Assembly (NCBI RefSeq): GCF_004348895.1 | Contig: NZ_RRZK01000014.1 | Coordinates: forward strand, 41,313 to 105,312 | Direction: 5' to 3' | From: Pseudomonas vancouverensis | GTDB taxonomy: Bacteria > Pseudomonadota > Gammaproteobacteria > Pseudomonadales > Pseudomonadaceae | Length of the DNA: 64,000 bases | In this document: one piece after another, positions 16,556 through 25,582 of the stretch | Layout: every line of letters begins with the position of its first letter | How positions within the stretch are numbered: the first letter of the stretch is position 1 | Notes under the pieces: generated by a model | Told to the model about the DNA's origin: nothing | The model's input: the letters and a program-made list of their open reading frames with translations, nothing else | Database searches by the model: none | Made by a program: the position numbers and the translations under genes

Positions 16556-17961
16556 TTTACAACCTCGTAAATTTCATCGCCAAAGAACTCACCAAATGAG
16601 CTACCCAACTCTCCTCCAACGTATGAACCGATACCTGCTACCAAAATGCTGCATGCCAAAGGCGCAAAACCGGCTGTAGGTACTGTAAAAACAACACAGA
16701 GTCCACTCATCAAAGGCACAGCCATACTGCCAACCAACGCGCTACCCCCAATCGCCCCAACAAAACTCCCTGCCTCTGTAAATTTAACTCGCTTGCAGGC
16801 CTCGGTACTCCCCGCTCTGCACACATCCTGAACCTTCATAGCCGACACCCCGCCACCAATAGCCGTCCCAACCCAACCACCGTACTGAACGTATTTGGAC
16901 GCCCTGGCCACCCCATCAAAGTGAGTCGCATACCCCGGCATCTGCCCCACGCCGCCCGCTTCCGTCCAGCGGTGCACCAGACTCGGTGGCGAAAGGAACA
17001 GCGCACGATTCAAATCGGGATGATGGGGGAAACCGATACCTTTGCGTGTCAGGATGGTCATGTGAACATCGAGTGTGGCGAACAGTTTTTGCCGTTCTGC
17101 GAGAAATGTCGGTGAACTCAGGTGGCCATCGCGCAGAAAGGAATGCTGATGCAGCGCTTCGATTTTTTTCAGGGTGTCGCTGACGTTATCCAGATTGTTC
17201 TTGAAAACACTCGCGCCGACACCGACGGCTTGCGAGCCATAGGTCAGGAAGCTCTGGATGACCTCCCGGTGCTGCACCATGAAATCCGCTTCTTCCGGGC
17301 TGAGGGTTTCGAGGATCTGATTGGTCCTGGCCGCCACGCCCATGAGCAGGGCTTCTTCAAGGGTGCACTGGTAGTTGCTGGGGTCGCTCAGCACGATCAT
17401 CGAGCCGGCCTTGACCTCGTGCCGGTAAGGATTGAGCAGTTTGAATTTGCCCATCACCGTTGGGTCGCGCAGGGTGAACAGGTCGGCTTCGAGTTGTTCG
17501 CGGGTAGTGCTTTTCGGAACGATGTAGAAGCCGGGTTCCTCGGCTGTGGCACTGCCCAGGGGCACGGACCTGGGCGTGCTCGATGCAGACGCGAAGCCGG
17601 ATGAGCGTGGCGCTGGTGGACTGCTGGCGAACGCTGTGTCCGGTTGGGCGACGGCCCTGGTGGTCTGCGGCGCTGCGTCATTGCGCGATTCGTATTTGTT
17701 GGTAAGCACCGATGGGATCAACTCGGCCTTACACGGGCAGCCGCTCAAGCTGTCCAGCGAACCGGCGGCGAGCCGACCATTGCTATTGAAGAAGGAGACA
17801 CCGCCTTCTATGGTGTAGGTTTCGCCGTTTATCCCGCAGGAAACCCGGTCGCCTTCACGCGCGTGGGCCATACCGAGCATCGTGATGCGCGTGTCGGCCT
17901 CCAGCACCTCGCCGCCGCAGGTGGTCTTGTCACCCAGGCGAATGAAATATCCTATTGCCAT
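16552..17961 (-). CDS. PAAR-domain type VI secretion effector, putative pore-forming toxin
   Basis: A 469-aa protein. Residues 1 to about 85 form a PAAR spike-tip domain (GDKTTCGGEVLEAD, GMAHAREGDRVSC, a TYTIEGG stretch and paired Cys in GCPCKAEL). A Ser/Pro/Ala-rich linker follows (about 95-140), then a LysM-like stretch (about 143-195: GFYIVPKSTTREQLEADLF, LLNPY, GSMIVLSDP). A helical middle leads to a Gly-rich hydrophobic C-terminus (about 360-460) with glycine-zipper-like segments, suggesting membrane insertion. AAGGAG precedes the ATG. The 5' half is GC-rich; the 3' end and the immunity gene are A+T-richer, as when toxin ends are swapped. No other T6SS gene is in the window. Confidence 0.78.
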   Translation of the reverse strand: MAIGYFIRLGDKTTCGGEVLEADTRITMLGMAHAREGDRVSCGINGETYTIEGGVSFFNSNGRLAAGSLDSLSGCPCKAELIPSVLTNKYESRNDAAPQTTRAVAQPDTAFASSPPAPRSSGFASASSTPRSVPLGSATAEEPGFYIVPKSTTREQLEADLFTLRDPTVMGKFKLLNPYRHEVKAGSMIVLSDPSNYQCTLEEALLMGVAARTNQILETLSPEEADFMVQHREVIQSFLTYGSQAVGVGASVFKNNLDNVSDTLKKIEALHQHSFLRDGHLSSPTFLAERQKLFATLDVHMTILTRKGIGFPHHPDLNRALFLSPPSLVHRWTEAGGVGQMPGYATHFDGVARASKYVQYGGWVGTAIGGGVSAMKVQDVCRAGSTEACKRVKFTEAGSFVGAIGGSALVGSMAVPLMSGLCVVFTVPTAGFAPLACSILVAGIGSYVGGELGSSFGEFFGDEIYEVVK

Positions 17962-18200
17962 TGATTGATCTCCTTTTCTACCGGCGCCCCATTCATGTGA
18001 GGCGCGCCACTGTTAACCAGCGCCAAGCCGACTCGGGATGAGTGGCGTAACGCAAACTACGTGGGCGAAAAGGAAACTCAAGAGGGTTGGGAAAATCAGG
18101 AAATGCCTTACGGGCACTGGTGAAAAGGACCACAGAAATAGGCGGGGCAATGGCGTTTTTGCACGTCTTCGGATGCAAAACAGGATGGCAACTTCTCTTG

Positions 18201-19610
18201 TTAGAGTCCCTGCCATCCGCCACCCAACGCCTTGTACAAGGCAATGCTCGCCTGCATCCGCGACAGCCGCAGTTGCACATTCAGGTCCTGCGCGGCATAC
18301 AGCGTGCGCTGGGTCTCCAGCACGGTCAGCAAGTCCTCGGCTCCGGCCTGATAACGGCTCTGGGCAATATCGAAGGCGGTCTGCGCCTGGCTCAATTCTT
18401 CACTCTGCCATTGCCGCTGTTGATCCAGCCCGCGAATGCCGTTGAGGGCTTTTTCGACGTCGGCGAAACCGTTGATGATTGCCCCGCGATAGCTTTCCAG
18501 CAGCTCTTCCTGACGGGCCGTGGCCTTGTCCCGTTGGGCGCCGAGGCGACCATTGTTGAACACCGGCGCGAGCAGCCCGGCAGTGAGGTTGTAGAAGGGG
18601 CTGCGCAAAATGTCGTGGGCATGATCGGCGCCGGAGCCGATTTCCGCGGTCAGGGTCACGGTCGGCAGCATGGCTGCGCGGGCGACGGTGACGTCTGCCT
18701 GTGCTGCTGCAAGCTGAGCTTCGGCGCGAGCAATGTCCGGGCGTCGGCTGAGCAACTGGCTGGGCACACCGGCATCGATCACGGGCCAGGTCAGTTGATC
18801 GAATCGTTCCTGGCGCAGCGCCAATTGCTGCATCGGGCGGCCGAGCAGGGCCGCGAGGCTGATCCGGGCATCCGTGGCCTGTTGCTGCACCAGCGGCAGT
18901 TGCCGTTGCTGTGCCGCCACCAGGCTTTTCTGTTGCGCCAGTTCCAGGGCGGTGGCCGAGCCTGAATCGAAGCGGGTCTGCACCAGTCGCAACACGCTCT
19001 GGGCGTTGGCCAGGTTCAGTTCGGCGATGCGGCTCTGTTCCTGCAGTGACAGGGTTTGCGCGTAGGTGTTGGCGACACCGCTGAGCAGGGTCAACTCGAC
19101 AGTAGCCTGGTCGAACTCGCTGGCTTGCAGGCTGAACGCTGCACTGTCACGGCCGGCGCGCTGACCGCCCCAGAAGTCGATCTCGTAACTGGCGCTGAGG
19201 TTAGCGCTGAAGTAGTCGACCGCATCGTTGTTGCTGTCGGCATCCAGTTGGCTGTAACCATCACCGCGCAACAGTTTTTGCCGGTTGGCAGTGAGCCCGG
19301 CCTTGACCTCGGGCAGCTGCGAACCACCGGCAATCACAGTGTCCGACTGGGCCTGACGCACCCGTGCCATGGCGGCGGCAAGATCGTAGCTGCCCAGCCG
19401 GGCCTGTTCGATCAGCCCCGCCAATTGCGGACTGCCGAAACGCGTCCACCACTGCCGGTTGTCCTGCGCGATGCCGGCGGTGTACGGCGATTGCCAGGCT
19501 GCGGGCGGCTGGATGCCGCTGTCCGGACGCAGAGTGGGGCTGGCGCAGGCGTTGAGCAACAAGCAAAGGCTGAGTAGGCTGAGGGATGGCTTGAAAGGAC
19601 GCGGTTTCAT
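18201..19610 (-). CDS. opmQ: Outer-membrane efflux protein OpmQ
   Basis: A 469-aa TolC/OprM-type outer-membrane factor (two OEP domains) with a lipoprotein signal: hydrophobic run, then LLNAC, with the acylated Cys at about residue 22. The typical repeats are visible (YDLAAAMARVRQAQSD, SYEIDFWGGQRAGRDSAAF, then LSRRPDIARAEAQLAAAQADV and APVFNNGRLGAQRDKA). It forms the tripartite PvdR-PvdT-OpmQ pump that recycles and secretes pyoverdine from the periplasm. It starts 7 bp after pvdT. Confidence 0.93.
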   Translation of the reverse strand: MKPRPFKPSLSLLSLCLLLNACASPTLRPDSGIQPPAAWQSPYTAGIAQDNRQWWTRFGSPQLAGLIEQARLGSYDLAAAMARVRQAQSDTVIAGGSQLPEVKAGLTANRQKLLRGDGYSQLDADSNNDAVDYFSANLSASYEIDFWGGQRAGRDSAAFSLQASEFDQATVELTLLSGVANTYAQTLSLQEQSRIAELNLANAQSVLRLVQTRFDSGSATALELAQQKSLVAAQQRQLPLVQQQATDARISLAALLGRPMQQLALRQERFDQLTWPVIDAGVPSQLLSRRPDIARAEAQLAAAQADVTVARAAMLPTVTLTAEIGSGADHAHDILRSPFYNLTAGLLAPVFNNGRLGAQRDKATARQEELLESYRGAIINGFADVEKALNGIRGLDQQRQWQSEELSQAQTAFDIAQSRYQAGAEDLLTVLETQRTLYAAQDLNVQLRLSRMQASIALYKALGGGWQGL

Positions 19611-19617
19611 CGAGAGA

Positions 19618-21591
19618 TCATTCACTGGTAAGGGCCGTGACCGGGTCGAGTCGCGCCGCTTTGCGCGCTGGCATGAAACCGAAGACAACGCCTGTGACCA
19701 AGGCGCACCCGAAGGCACCCAGCACCGCAAATAAAGAGAAGGCGACGGCGACTTCGCTGAGGATCAACACGCCACCGACAATCAGCGCCAGGGCGATGCC
19801 GGTGAGGCCGCCGACCACCGAGAGCATCACTGCTTCGGTGAGGAACTGGCGCAGGATGTCGCGCTGGCGGGCGCCGGTGGCCATGCGGATACCGATCTCG
19901 CGGGTGCGCTCGCGCACGGTCATGAGCATGATGTTCATCACGCCGATGCCACCCACCAGCAGGGAAATCGCGGCAATCGAGCCGAGCATCAGCGACAGGG
20001 TGTTTTGCGTGCGTGCCTCGGCCTGGATCATCGCCGCGTTGTTGGTCAGTTCGAAATCCTGTTTGCCGTTGTGCAGGCGCAGCAGCAATTGCTCGATGGC
20101 TTGTTCCGCTTCCTTGACCTTGCGTGCGTCGGCGGCAGCGATCGCCACGTATTCGGGGTTGTGGGTGCCGAACAGCCGTACGCTTGCCGCCGAGTAAGGA
20201 ATGGCGATGCGGTCGTCGCTGTCGGAATCGCCGGAGCTGGCACCTTTTTCCGCGAGCACGCCGACCACCTGGAACGGCACGTTCTCGATCAGGATGTATT
20301 GGCCAATCGGGTTGGCCACGTCCTTGAGCAACTTGGTCCGCACCTTATGGCCGATCACTGCGACAGCCGCAGCATTCTGCTCATCGGCGCGGGTGAAATA
20401 GCTGCCCTCGACCACCGGCCAGTTGAAGATGCTTGGGAAGTGGGTGTCGTTGCCGCCGACGTAACTCAAATGGTCGAGGTTGCCGAAACGTACCCCGGCC
20501 TCCTGGCCGATCACCGGCATGATCTGCTTGACCTGGGGCAGGCTGGCGATGGCGGCGACGTCATCGAGGGTGACGATGCCCGGCGGCGTGCGCGGGTTGG
20601 GGGCCGAGCCGCTGAGGTAAATGATGTTGGAGCCAAAGGCGCCCATCTGCGCCATCACCTGACGCTTGCTGCCTTCGCCGACGGCCAGCATCACCACCAC
20701 CGAGGCCACGCCAATGATGATCCCCAGCAGGGTCAGCGCGGTGCGGAACTTGTTGACCCACATCACCCGCCACGCCGCGTGCACGGCGTCCACCAGTTCA
20801 CCTTTCCAGGCGCCCGTGGCTTCTGCACCTTGGGTCAGGCGCTTGCGCAGGTCGACAGCCTGTAGCGCACCGGGGGCGGCGGAATGTTGTGCGGATGGAT
20901 TGTCCTCGGCGCTGTCGCTGATGATCAGGCCGTCGCGGATCTCGATGATGCGCTTGGCCCGGGCCGCCACTTCACGGTCGTGGGTGATGAGGATGACCAC
21001 GTGGCCCTGGCTCGCCAGTTCGTCGAGCAGGGACATGACCTCGGCGCCGCTGTGGCTGTCGAGGGCGCCGGTGGGTTCGTCGGCGAGGATGATGTGACCG
21101 CCATTCATCAGGGCTCGAGCGATGGACACCCGTTGCTGCTGGCCGCCGGACAGTTGATGTGGGCGATTGCCCCGGCGTGAAGCCAGGCCGAGGCGGTCGA
21201 GCAGGGCGGCAGCGCGGGCGTGACGCTCGGCGGCGGGCAAGCCTGCGTAGATGGCCGGCATCTCGACGTTTTCCTGGGCTGAGCCCGCGGGAATCAGGTG
21301 GTAGCCCTGGAACACGAAGCCAAAGGCTTCACGGCGCAGCCAGGCCAGTTCGTCACTGTCCAGGGTGGCGACGTTGTCCCCGGCAAAACGGTATTCGCCC
21401 GAGGTCGGGCGGTCGAGGCAGCCGAGGATGTTCATCAGTGTCGACTTGCCGGAGCCGGAAGCCCCGACGATGGCGACGAATTCGCCGGCGTGGATCGACA
21501 GGTCGATGCCGCGCAATACGTGGACTTCAGGGGCGTCGCCGCCGCCGTAGGATTTGCGGATGGCGGACAGTTCGATCAGCGGCGTGTGCAT
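19618..21591 (-). CDS. pvdT: MacB-type ABC transporter PvdT
   Basis: A 657-aa MacB-like ATPase-permease fusion. Walker [10 protein letters not shown] is at residues 43-51, signature [15 protein letters not shown] at about 144-158 and Walker B ILADEPTG just after. A linker follows, then one membrane segment (about 283-305), a large periplasmic MacB domain, and three C-terminal membrane segments including the FtsX-type block with [19 protein letters not shown]. Inner-membrane part of the pyoverdine recycling pump. It abuts pvdR (stop TGA immediately followed by ATG). Confidence 0.93.
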   Translation of the reverse strand: MHTPLIELSAIRKSYGGGDAPEVHVLRGIDLSIHAGEFVAIVGASGSGKSTLMNILGCLDRPTSGEYRFAGDNVATLDSDELAWLRREAFGFVFQGYHLIPAGSAQENVEMPAIYAGLPAAERHARAAALLDRLGLASRRGNRPHQLSGGQQQRVSIARALMNGGHIILADEPTGALDSHSGAEVMSLLDELASQGHVVILITHDREVAARAKRIIEIRDGLIISDSAEDNPSAQHSAAPGALQAVDLRKRLTQGAEATGAWKGELVDAVHAAWRVMWVNKFRTALTLLGIIIGVASVVVMLAVGEGSKRQVMAQMGAFGSNIIYLSGSAPNPRTPPGIVTLDDVAAIASLPQVKQIMPVIGQEAGVRFGNLDHLSYVGGNDTHFPSIFNWPVVEGSYFTRADEQNAAAVAVIGHKVRTKLLKDVANPIGQYILIENVPFQVVGVLAEKGASSGDSDSDDRIAIPYSAASVRLFGTHNPEYVAIAAADARKVKEAEQAIEQLLLRLHNGKQDFELTNNAAMIQAEARTQNTLSLMLGSIAAISLLVGGIGVMNIMLMTVRERTREIGIRMATGARQRDILRQFLTEAVMLSVVGGLTGIALALIVGGVLILSEVAVAFSLFAVLGAFGCALVTGVVFGFMPARKAARLDPVTALTSE

Positions 21592-22764
21592 TCAACCGCC
21601 ACTCCCGTCGACAGGGCCGATCAGCAGGTGATCGCCTTCGGAAAGACCGTCGAGGATCTGCACGCGCAAACGGTCGCTGATACCCGTGCGCACGTTGCGT
21701 TGTTGAATGTCGCCGTTTTTCGCCACGACCTGGACGGTCTGGCTGTCGGGTTCAGTACCTGATTGCAAGGCTGCGACCGGCGCGGTCAAGACGTTCTTGG
21801 CCTGGTCGGCGACGAAAAATACCTGGGTGGTCATCTCCGCCATCAGTGCGTTGTCGCTGTTATCGACATCGAGCAGCACGGTGTACAGCACCACCCGGGC
21901 GCTGCCGCTCTTGCTGGTGCTGGTGGGGCTGCCGCTGCCCTGGCTGGTCTGGTCCAGCGGTTTGGGCGGCACCGGGAGGATCTGCCGCACGGTACTGCTC
22001 CATCGCCGGCTGCCGCCGCTCAAGGTGGTGAACCAGGCGTGCATGCCGGGTTTGACGTGACCGATGTCGGCCTCCGAGACCTCGGCCCACACGGTCATCG
22101 GCGACAGTTTGGCGATGCGCAATATCAATGGCGTTTGCTGTTGGGCATTGAGGGTCTGGCCTTCACGGGCATCCAGGGCAACGACGGTGCCGGCCATGGG
22201 CGCATAGATGCGCGTGTAGCCCAGTTCGGCCTGATCGCTGCGCAGGCTGGCCTCGGCCTGGCGGATCTGCGCCTGGAACATCTCGATACGGGCCTGGGTG
22301 GCGCGCAGTTCCGCTTGGGCGGTCTGCACATCTTCCTCGCGAGTGGCGCCACCGGCGGCAAGGTTCTGCTGGCGCTGGAATTTCTGCCGGGCGAGTTCGT
22401 GTTGCGCCCGTTGTTCCTGTAGCTGGGCCTTGAGGTTTTCGACGGAGAAGCGCCCGGCGTCGAGTTTGGCCTGCTGGGTCGACGGATCGATTTCCACCAG
22501 CAACTGGCCTTCCTTGACCTGGTCGCCGACTTCGACATGGATCTTGTGGATCTGCCCGGACGCCTGGGCGCCGACGTCGACGTAGCGACGTGGTTGCAGG
22601 GTGCCCAGGGCGGTGACGCTGCTTTCGATATCGGCGCGGGAGACCTGGACGGTGGCGAACTGTTCGCGGCCCGGCGGGAGGATCTGCCAGGCCGCCACGG
22701 CGATGACGGGAATCAGGCAAAGGGCTGCAAACAAGGCGCGACGGGTCTGTCGGGAACGTTTCAT
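21592..22764 (-). CDS. pvdR: Periplasmic adaptor PvdR (MacA-like)
   Basis: A 390-aa membrane-fusion protein of the MacA/HlyD family with an N-terminal membrane anchor (about residues 9-27). The lipoyl half-motif YVDVGAQASGQIHKIHVEVGDQVKEGQLLVEID is followed by a long coiled-coil hairpin (KAQLQEQRAQHELARQKFQRQQ) and the matching half MAGTVVALDAREGQTL. It bridges PvdT and OpmQ. First gene of pvdR-pvdT-opmQ, preceded by a PvdS box. Confidence 0.93.
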   Translation of the reverse strand: MKRSRQTRRALFAALCLIPVIAVAAWQILPPGREQFATVQVSRADIESSVTALGTLQPRRYVDVGAQASGQIHKIHVEVGDQVKEGQLLVEIDPSTQQAKLDAGRFSVENLKAQLQEQRAQHELARQKFQRQQNLAAGGATREEDVQTAQAELRATQARIEMFQAQIRQAEASLRSDQAELGYTRIYAPMAGTVVALDAREGQTLNAQQQTPLILRIAKLSPMTVWAEVSEADIGHVKPGMHAWFTTLSGGSRRWSSTVRQILPVPPKPLDQTSQGSGSPTSTSKSGSARVVLYTVLLDVDNSDNALMAEMTTQVFFVADQAKNVLTAPVAALQSGTEPDSQTVQVVAKNGDIQQRNVRTGISDRLRVQILDGLSEGDHLLIGPVDGSGG

Positions 22765-22839
22765 TCAGGCTTCCGGCCAAAGGAAATCGGCCCGTCGTTC
22801 AGCGGCGGGGCCGGGCAGGGACGGGGGGCTGTCCTGTAA

Positions 22840-22863
22840 ACGTTGAGCCCAGGCAAGAATTTA
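22840..22863 (-). promoter_or_regulatory. PvdS-dependent promoter of pvdRT-opmQ
   Basis: Minus-strand TAAAT, 16 bases, CGT, ending 75 bp upstream of pvdR. An exact PvdS box, so the efflux pump is induced with pyoverdine synthesis. Confidence 0.85.
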
Positions 22864-22882
22864 GAGTGAGACGCTATCTAAG

Positions 22883-22908
22883 GTGGGAGCGAGCAAGCTC
22901 GCTCCCAC
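22883..22908. repeat. REP hairpin
   Basis: A perfect 12-bp hairpin (GTGGGAGCGAGC, 2-nt loop) between the divergent pvdR and fpvI. The rest of the roughly 300-bp gap holds the pvdR promoter and the fpvI promoter. Confidence 0.8.
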
Positions 22909-22957
22909 AAAAGCGCTCACTATTTGGCGGGCGAGGAAACGCAGCGCTTTAAATCTA

Positions 22958-22976
22958 TATGAGAATTACTATAAAT
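22958..22976 (+). promoter_or_regulatory. Possible Fur box upstream of fpvI
   Basis: TATGAGAATTACTATAAAT is AT-rich and resembles Pseudomonas Fur sites of the ATGAGAATAATTATCAT form. It lies about 95 bp upstream of the fpvI ATG. The match is partial; iron control of fpvI is expected from PAO1. Confidence 0.5.
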
Positions 22977-23071
22977 TACGCACCTAAACTGCCACTATCG
23001 TGCCACTGTTTATTTCAGTCTCGGCACAATGCCTCAAGGAAAGTATCCGCAGCCTCCTGCGGACGGGAGTC

Positions 23072-23554
23072 ATGTTGGAAAACTACTATCGCGAGCTGGT
23101 GTGCTTCCTCAACGCCAGGCTGGGTAACCGTCAGGTGGCCGAAGATGTGGTACATGACGCTTATCTGCGCGTGCTGGAACGAACCAGCGACGCGCCGATC
23201 GAGCAGCCCCGGGCATTCCTTTATCGCACCGCGCTGAATCTGGTGATCGACGACCATCGGCGCAACACCTTGCGTCAGGCCGAGTCGCTGGACGTGCTCG
23301 ACAGCGAAGAACGTTATTTCACCCCCTCCCCGCAAAGCGCACTCGATCACGGCCAGCGCCTGGACATGCTCCAGCGTGCCCTGGCGGAGTTGCCACCGCT
23401 GTGCCGCGAAAGTTTCCTGCTGCGCAAGATCGAAGGCCTGTCCCACCCCGAGATTGCCAAGCAACTGGGCATTTCCCGCGCCCTGGTCGAAAAGCACATT
23501 GTCAATGCCATGAAGCATTGCCGTATACGCATGCGACAGTGGGAAGAGCGCTGA
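23072..23554 (+). CDS. fpvI: ECF sigma factor FpvI
   Basis: A 160-aa ECF sigma-70 factor. Region 2 (ARLGNRQVAEDVVHDAYLRVLER) and region 4 (ELPPLCRESFLLRKIEGLSHPEIAKQLGISRALVEKHI) are both complete. The ATG at 23072 follows GGGAG and gives the FpvI length (159 aa in PAO1); upstream in-frame starts are rejected. FpvI directs fpvA transcription after FpvA signals through the anti-sigma FpvR. In PAO1 fpvR lies between pvdR and fpvI, but here the gap holds only promoters and a REP. Confidence 0.85.
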   Translation: MLENYYRELVCFLNARLGNRQVAEDVVHDAYLRVLERTSDAPIEQPRAFLYRTALNLVIDDHRRNTLRQAESLDVLDSEERYFTPSPQSALDHGQRLDMLQRALAELPPLCRESFLLRKIEGLSHPEIAKQLGISRALVEKHIVNAMKHCRIRMRQWEER

Positions 23555-23565
23555 GCCTGCAGTGC

Positions 23566-23589
23566 TAAATTTCTGTTCATTGTCCTCGT
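23566..23589 (+). promoter_or_regulatory. PvdS-dependent promoter of pvdA
   Basis: TAAAT, exactly 16 bases, CGT, ending 98 bp upstream of the pvdA ATG and just after the fpvI stop. An exact PvdS box. Confidence 0.88.
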
Positions 23590-23687
23590 TCCTAGTCAAC
23601 AGACGACCTGTTGTGTGGCTTCTGGCCGGTCAGGTCACTTAGGTTCAATGCTCCGTTGCGGCGGGGATCATCCAGAGGACACTGGAC

Positions 23688-25025
23688 ATGACACAGGCAA
23701 TTGCATCGCCCCTCGTTCACGATCTGATCGGCGTCGGTTTCGGCCCCTCGAACCTGGCCCTGGCCATTGCGCTGCAGGAGCGCGGGGCGAGTCAGGGTCA
23801 ACTGGATGTGCTGTTTCTCGACAAGCAGGCCGATTACCGCTGGCACGGCAACACGCTGGTAACCCAGAGCGAGTTGCAGATCTCCTTCCTCAAGGACCTG
23901 GTGACCCTGCGCAATCCGACCAGCCCGTATTCCTTCGTTAACTACCTCAAGGCCCACGGACGATTGGTGGACTTCATCAATCTGGGCACCTTCTACCCGT
24001 GCCGCATGGAGTACAACGACTACCTGCGCTGGGTGGCCGGGCAGTTCACCGCGCAAAGTCGCTACGGCGAGGAAGTGCTGACCATCGAGCCGGTGCTGCA
24101 CAACCAGCAGGTCGAGGCGCTGCGGGTCATCTCCCGAGATACCCAAGGCCATCAGCATGTGCGAAGTGCCCGCTCGGTGGTGGTCAGCGCTGGCGGCACG
24201 CCGCGTATTCCCGAAGTGTTCAAGGCCCTCAAGGATGACGGCCGGGTGTTCCATCACTCGCAGTACCTGGCGCAAATGGCCAAACAACCTTGCGTGGCCA
24301 ATCAGCCGATGAGCATTGCAATCATCGGCGGCGGGCAGAGCGCGGCAGAAGCCTTCATTGATCTCAATGACAGTTTCCCTTCGGTGCAGGTCGACATGAT
24401 CCTGCGTGGCTCGGCCTTGAAACCGGCCGATGACAGCCCCTTCGTCAACGAAGTGTTTTCCCCGGAGTTCACCGACCTGGTGTTCCAGCAACCGGACAGC
24501 GAGCGCGAACGGCTGGTCAACGAGTACCACAACACCAACTATTCGGTGGTGGACATCGACCTGATCGAACGCATCTACGGGATCTTCTACCGGCAGAAAG
24601 TCTCGGGCATCGCCCGTCATGCGTTCCACACCCTGACCACCATCGAAAAGGCCACCGCCACCGAGCACGGTGTGCAACTGACGCTGCGCAACAACGCCAC
24701 CGGGGAAGTCACGGTCCGTCTGTACGACGCCGTGGTGCTGGCCACCGGTTACGAACGGCAGCTGCATCGCAAGCTGTTGGCACCGCTTGAGGAATACCTG
24801 GGTAACTTCGAAGTGGATCGCAATTATCGGCTGATCACCGATGAGCGCTGCAAGGTCGGCCTCTATATGCAGGGCTTCTGCCAGGCCAGTCACGGTTTGA
24901 GCGACACCTTGCTGTCGGTCCTGCCGATTCGTGCCGATGAAATCGCCGGGTCGCTGTATGAGCATGGCAAGCATCGTGGGCAGGGGCGGTCGGTGGTGGA
25001 TGTGTTGTTGGCCACGGCCAGCTGA
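23688..25025 (+). CDS. pvdA: L-ornithine N5-monooxygenase PvdA
   Basis: A 445-aa flavin-dependent N-hydroxylating monooxygenase, close in length and sequence to PAO1 PvdA. The FAD motif is GVGFGPSNLALAIAL (about residues 15-29). The signature stretch DYRWHGNTLV and the SELQISFLKDLVTLRNPTSPYSF block surround the active site. NADPH binding is at IIGGGQSAAEAF (about 209-220), and a late ATGYERQLH motif is present. It makes N5-hydroxyornithine, the hydroxamate precursor of pyoverdine, in the cytoplasm. It has its own PvdS box. Confidence 0.95.
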   Translation: MTQAIASPLVHDLIGVGFGPSNLALAIALQERGASQGQLDVLFLDKQADYRWHGNTLVTQSELQISFLKDLVTLRNPTSPYSFVNYLKAHGRLVDFINLGTFYPCRMEYNDYLRWVAGQFTAQSRYGEEVLTIEPVLHNQQVEALRVISRDTQGHQHVRSARSVVVSAGGTPRIPEVFKALKDDGRVFHHSQYLAQMAKQPCVANQPMSIAIIGGGQSAAEAFIDLNDSFPSVQVDMILRGSALKPADDSPFVNEVFSPEFTDLVFQQPDSERERLVNEYHNTNYSVVDIDLIERIYGIFYRQKVSGIARHAFHTLTTIEKATATEHGVQLTLRNNATGEVTVRLYDAVVLATGYERQLHRKLLAPLEEYLGNFEVDRNYRLITDERCKVGLYMQGFCQASHGLSDTLLSVLPIRADEIAGSLYEHGKHRGQGRSVVDVLLATAS

Positions 25026-25043
25026 TATGTTCGCAGGTGGTGA

Positions 25044-25116
25044 GGGCCCCATTGCCAGCAAGCCGGCGCCTACGCAAACCTGCATTGCAGGAGCCGGCCT
25101 ACTGGCGATAGGGCCC
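25044..25116. repeat. Palindromic REP-like element downstream of pvdA
   Basis: An imperfect inverted repeat: GGGCCCCATTGCCAGCAAGC at the left and GGCCTACTGGCGATAGGGCCC at the right, with internal GCCGGC units. It folds into one long hairpin and belongs to a REP type different from the GTGGGAGCGAGC family. Confidence 0.75.
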
Positions 25117-25129
25117 AAAAGACCACCTC

Positions 25130-25582
25130 AAATTCAGCTTCCTGAACCCTTCCTGAAGAACCCCGTATTTCCCCCTGCAAGATTTTGTAACGGGTTTACT
25201 CTTCAAACATCGGGGCGTAAGCTTCGCGCGATTTCATCAATTACGGAGACCCACAGTGGGTACTTGTTCGAGTGACAGTTGTCGGCCGGTCTCGGTAACC
25301 GGCATATTCTCGGCAAGATAACGCGCAGTCTCCTCTGCCGTTGTCTCGCCGAAAAGCGAGCAGCGGCATCCCGATCGTGGCCCACGTTGGCCATGTCCCG
25401 ACGTCCCTCTCATCGACGCTGAACAGAGCGTGGTTTCGACTATTTAATGTCGTGCCCGCACCTATCGACGCGCCTGTCATTCGTGACTGGCGTGCCAGGC
25501 CTTGCCGTACCGGTGGTTCCGGTGGCACAGGCATGGACATACCTGCTCGACGGTTTCCCGGCTGACCAAAGGGGCACCAGCC
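25130..25582 (+). promoter_or_regulatory. Long structured leader of mgtA
   Basis: About 450 bp without a family-like gene precede mgtA. It holds three strong local hairpins: 25279-25301 (GCCGGT/ACCGGC), 25336-25368 (13-bp stem with one bulge) and about 25503-25528 (TGCC-CCGG/CCGG-GGCA). A tiny frame, MSRRPSHRR, lies at 25393-25422 with no clear ribosome binding site. In enterobacteria the mgtA leader senses Mg2+ and carries a Pro-containing leader peptide; a similar role here is inferred only. Confidence 0.4.

Noticed and set aside
18013..18216. A small hydrophobic frame between the effector and opmQ
   Set aside because: No ribosome binding site and no partner; the stretch looks like ordinary intergenic sequence upstream of the effector.
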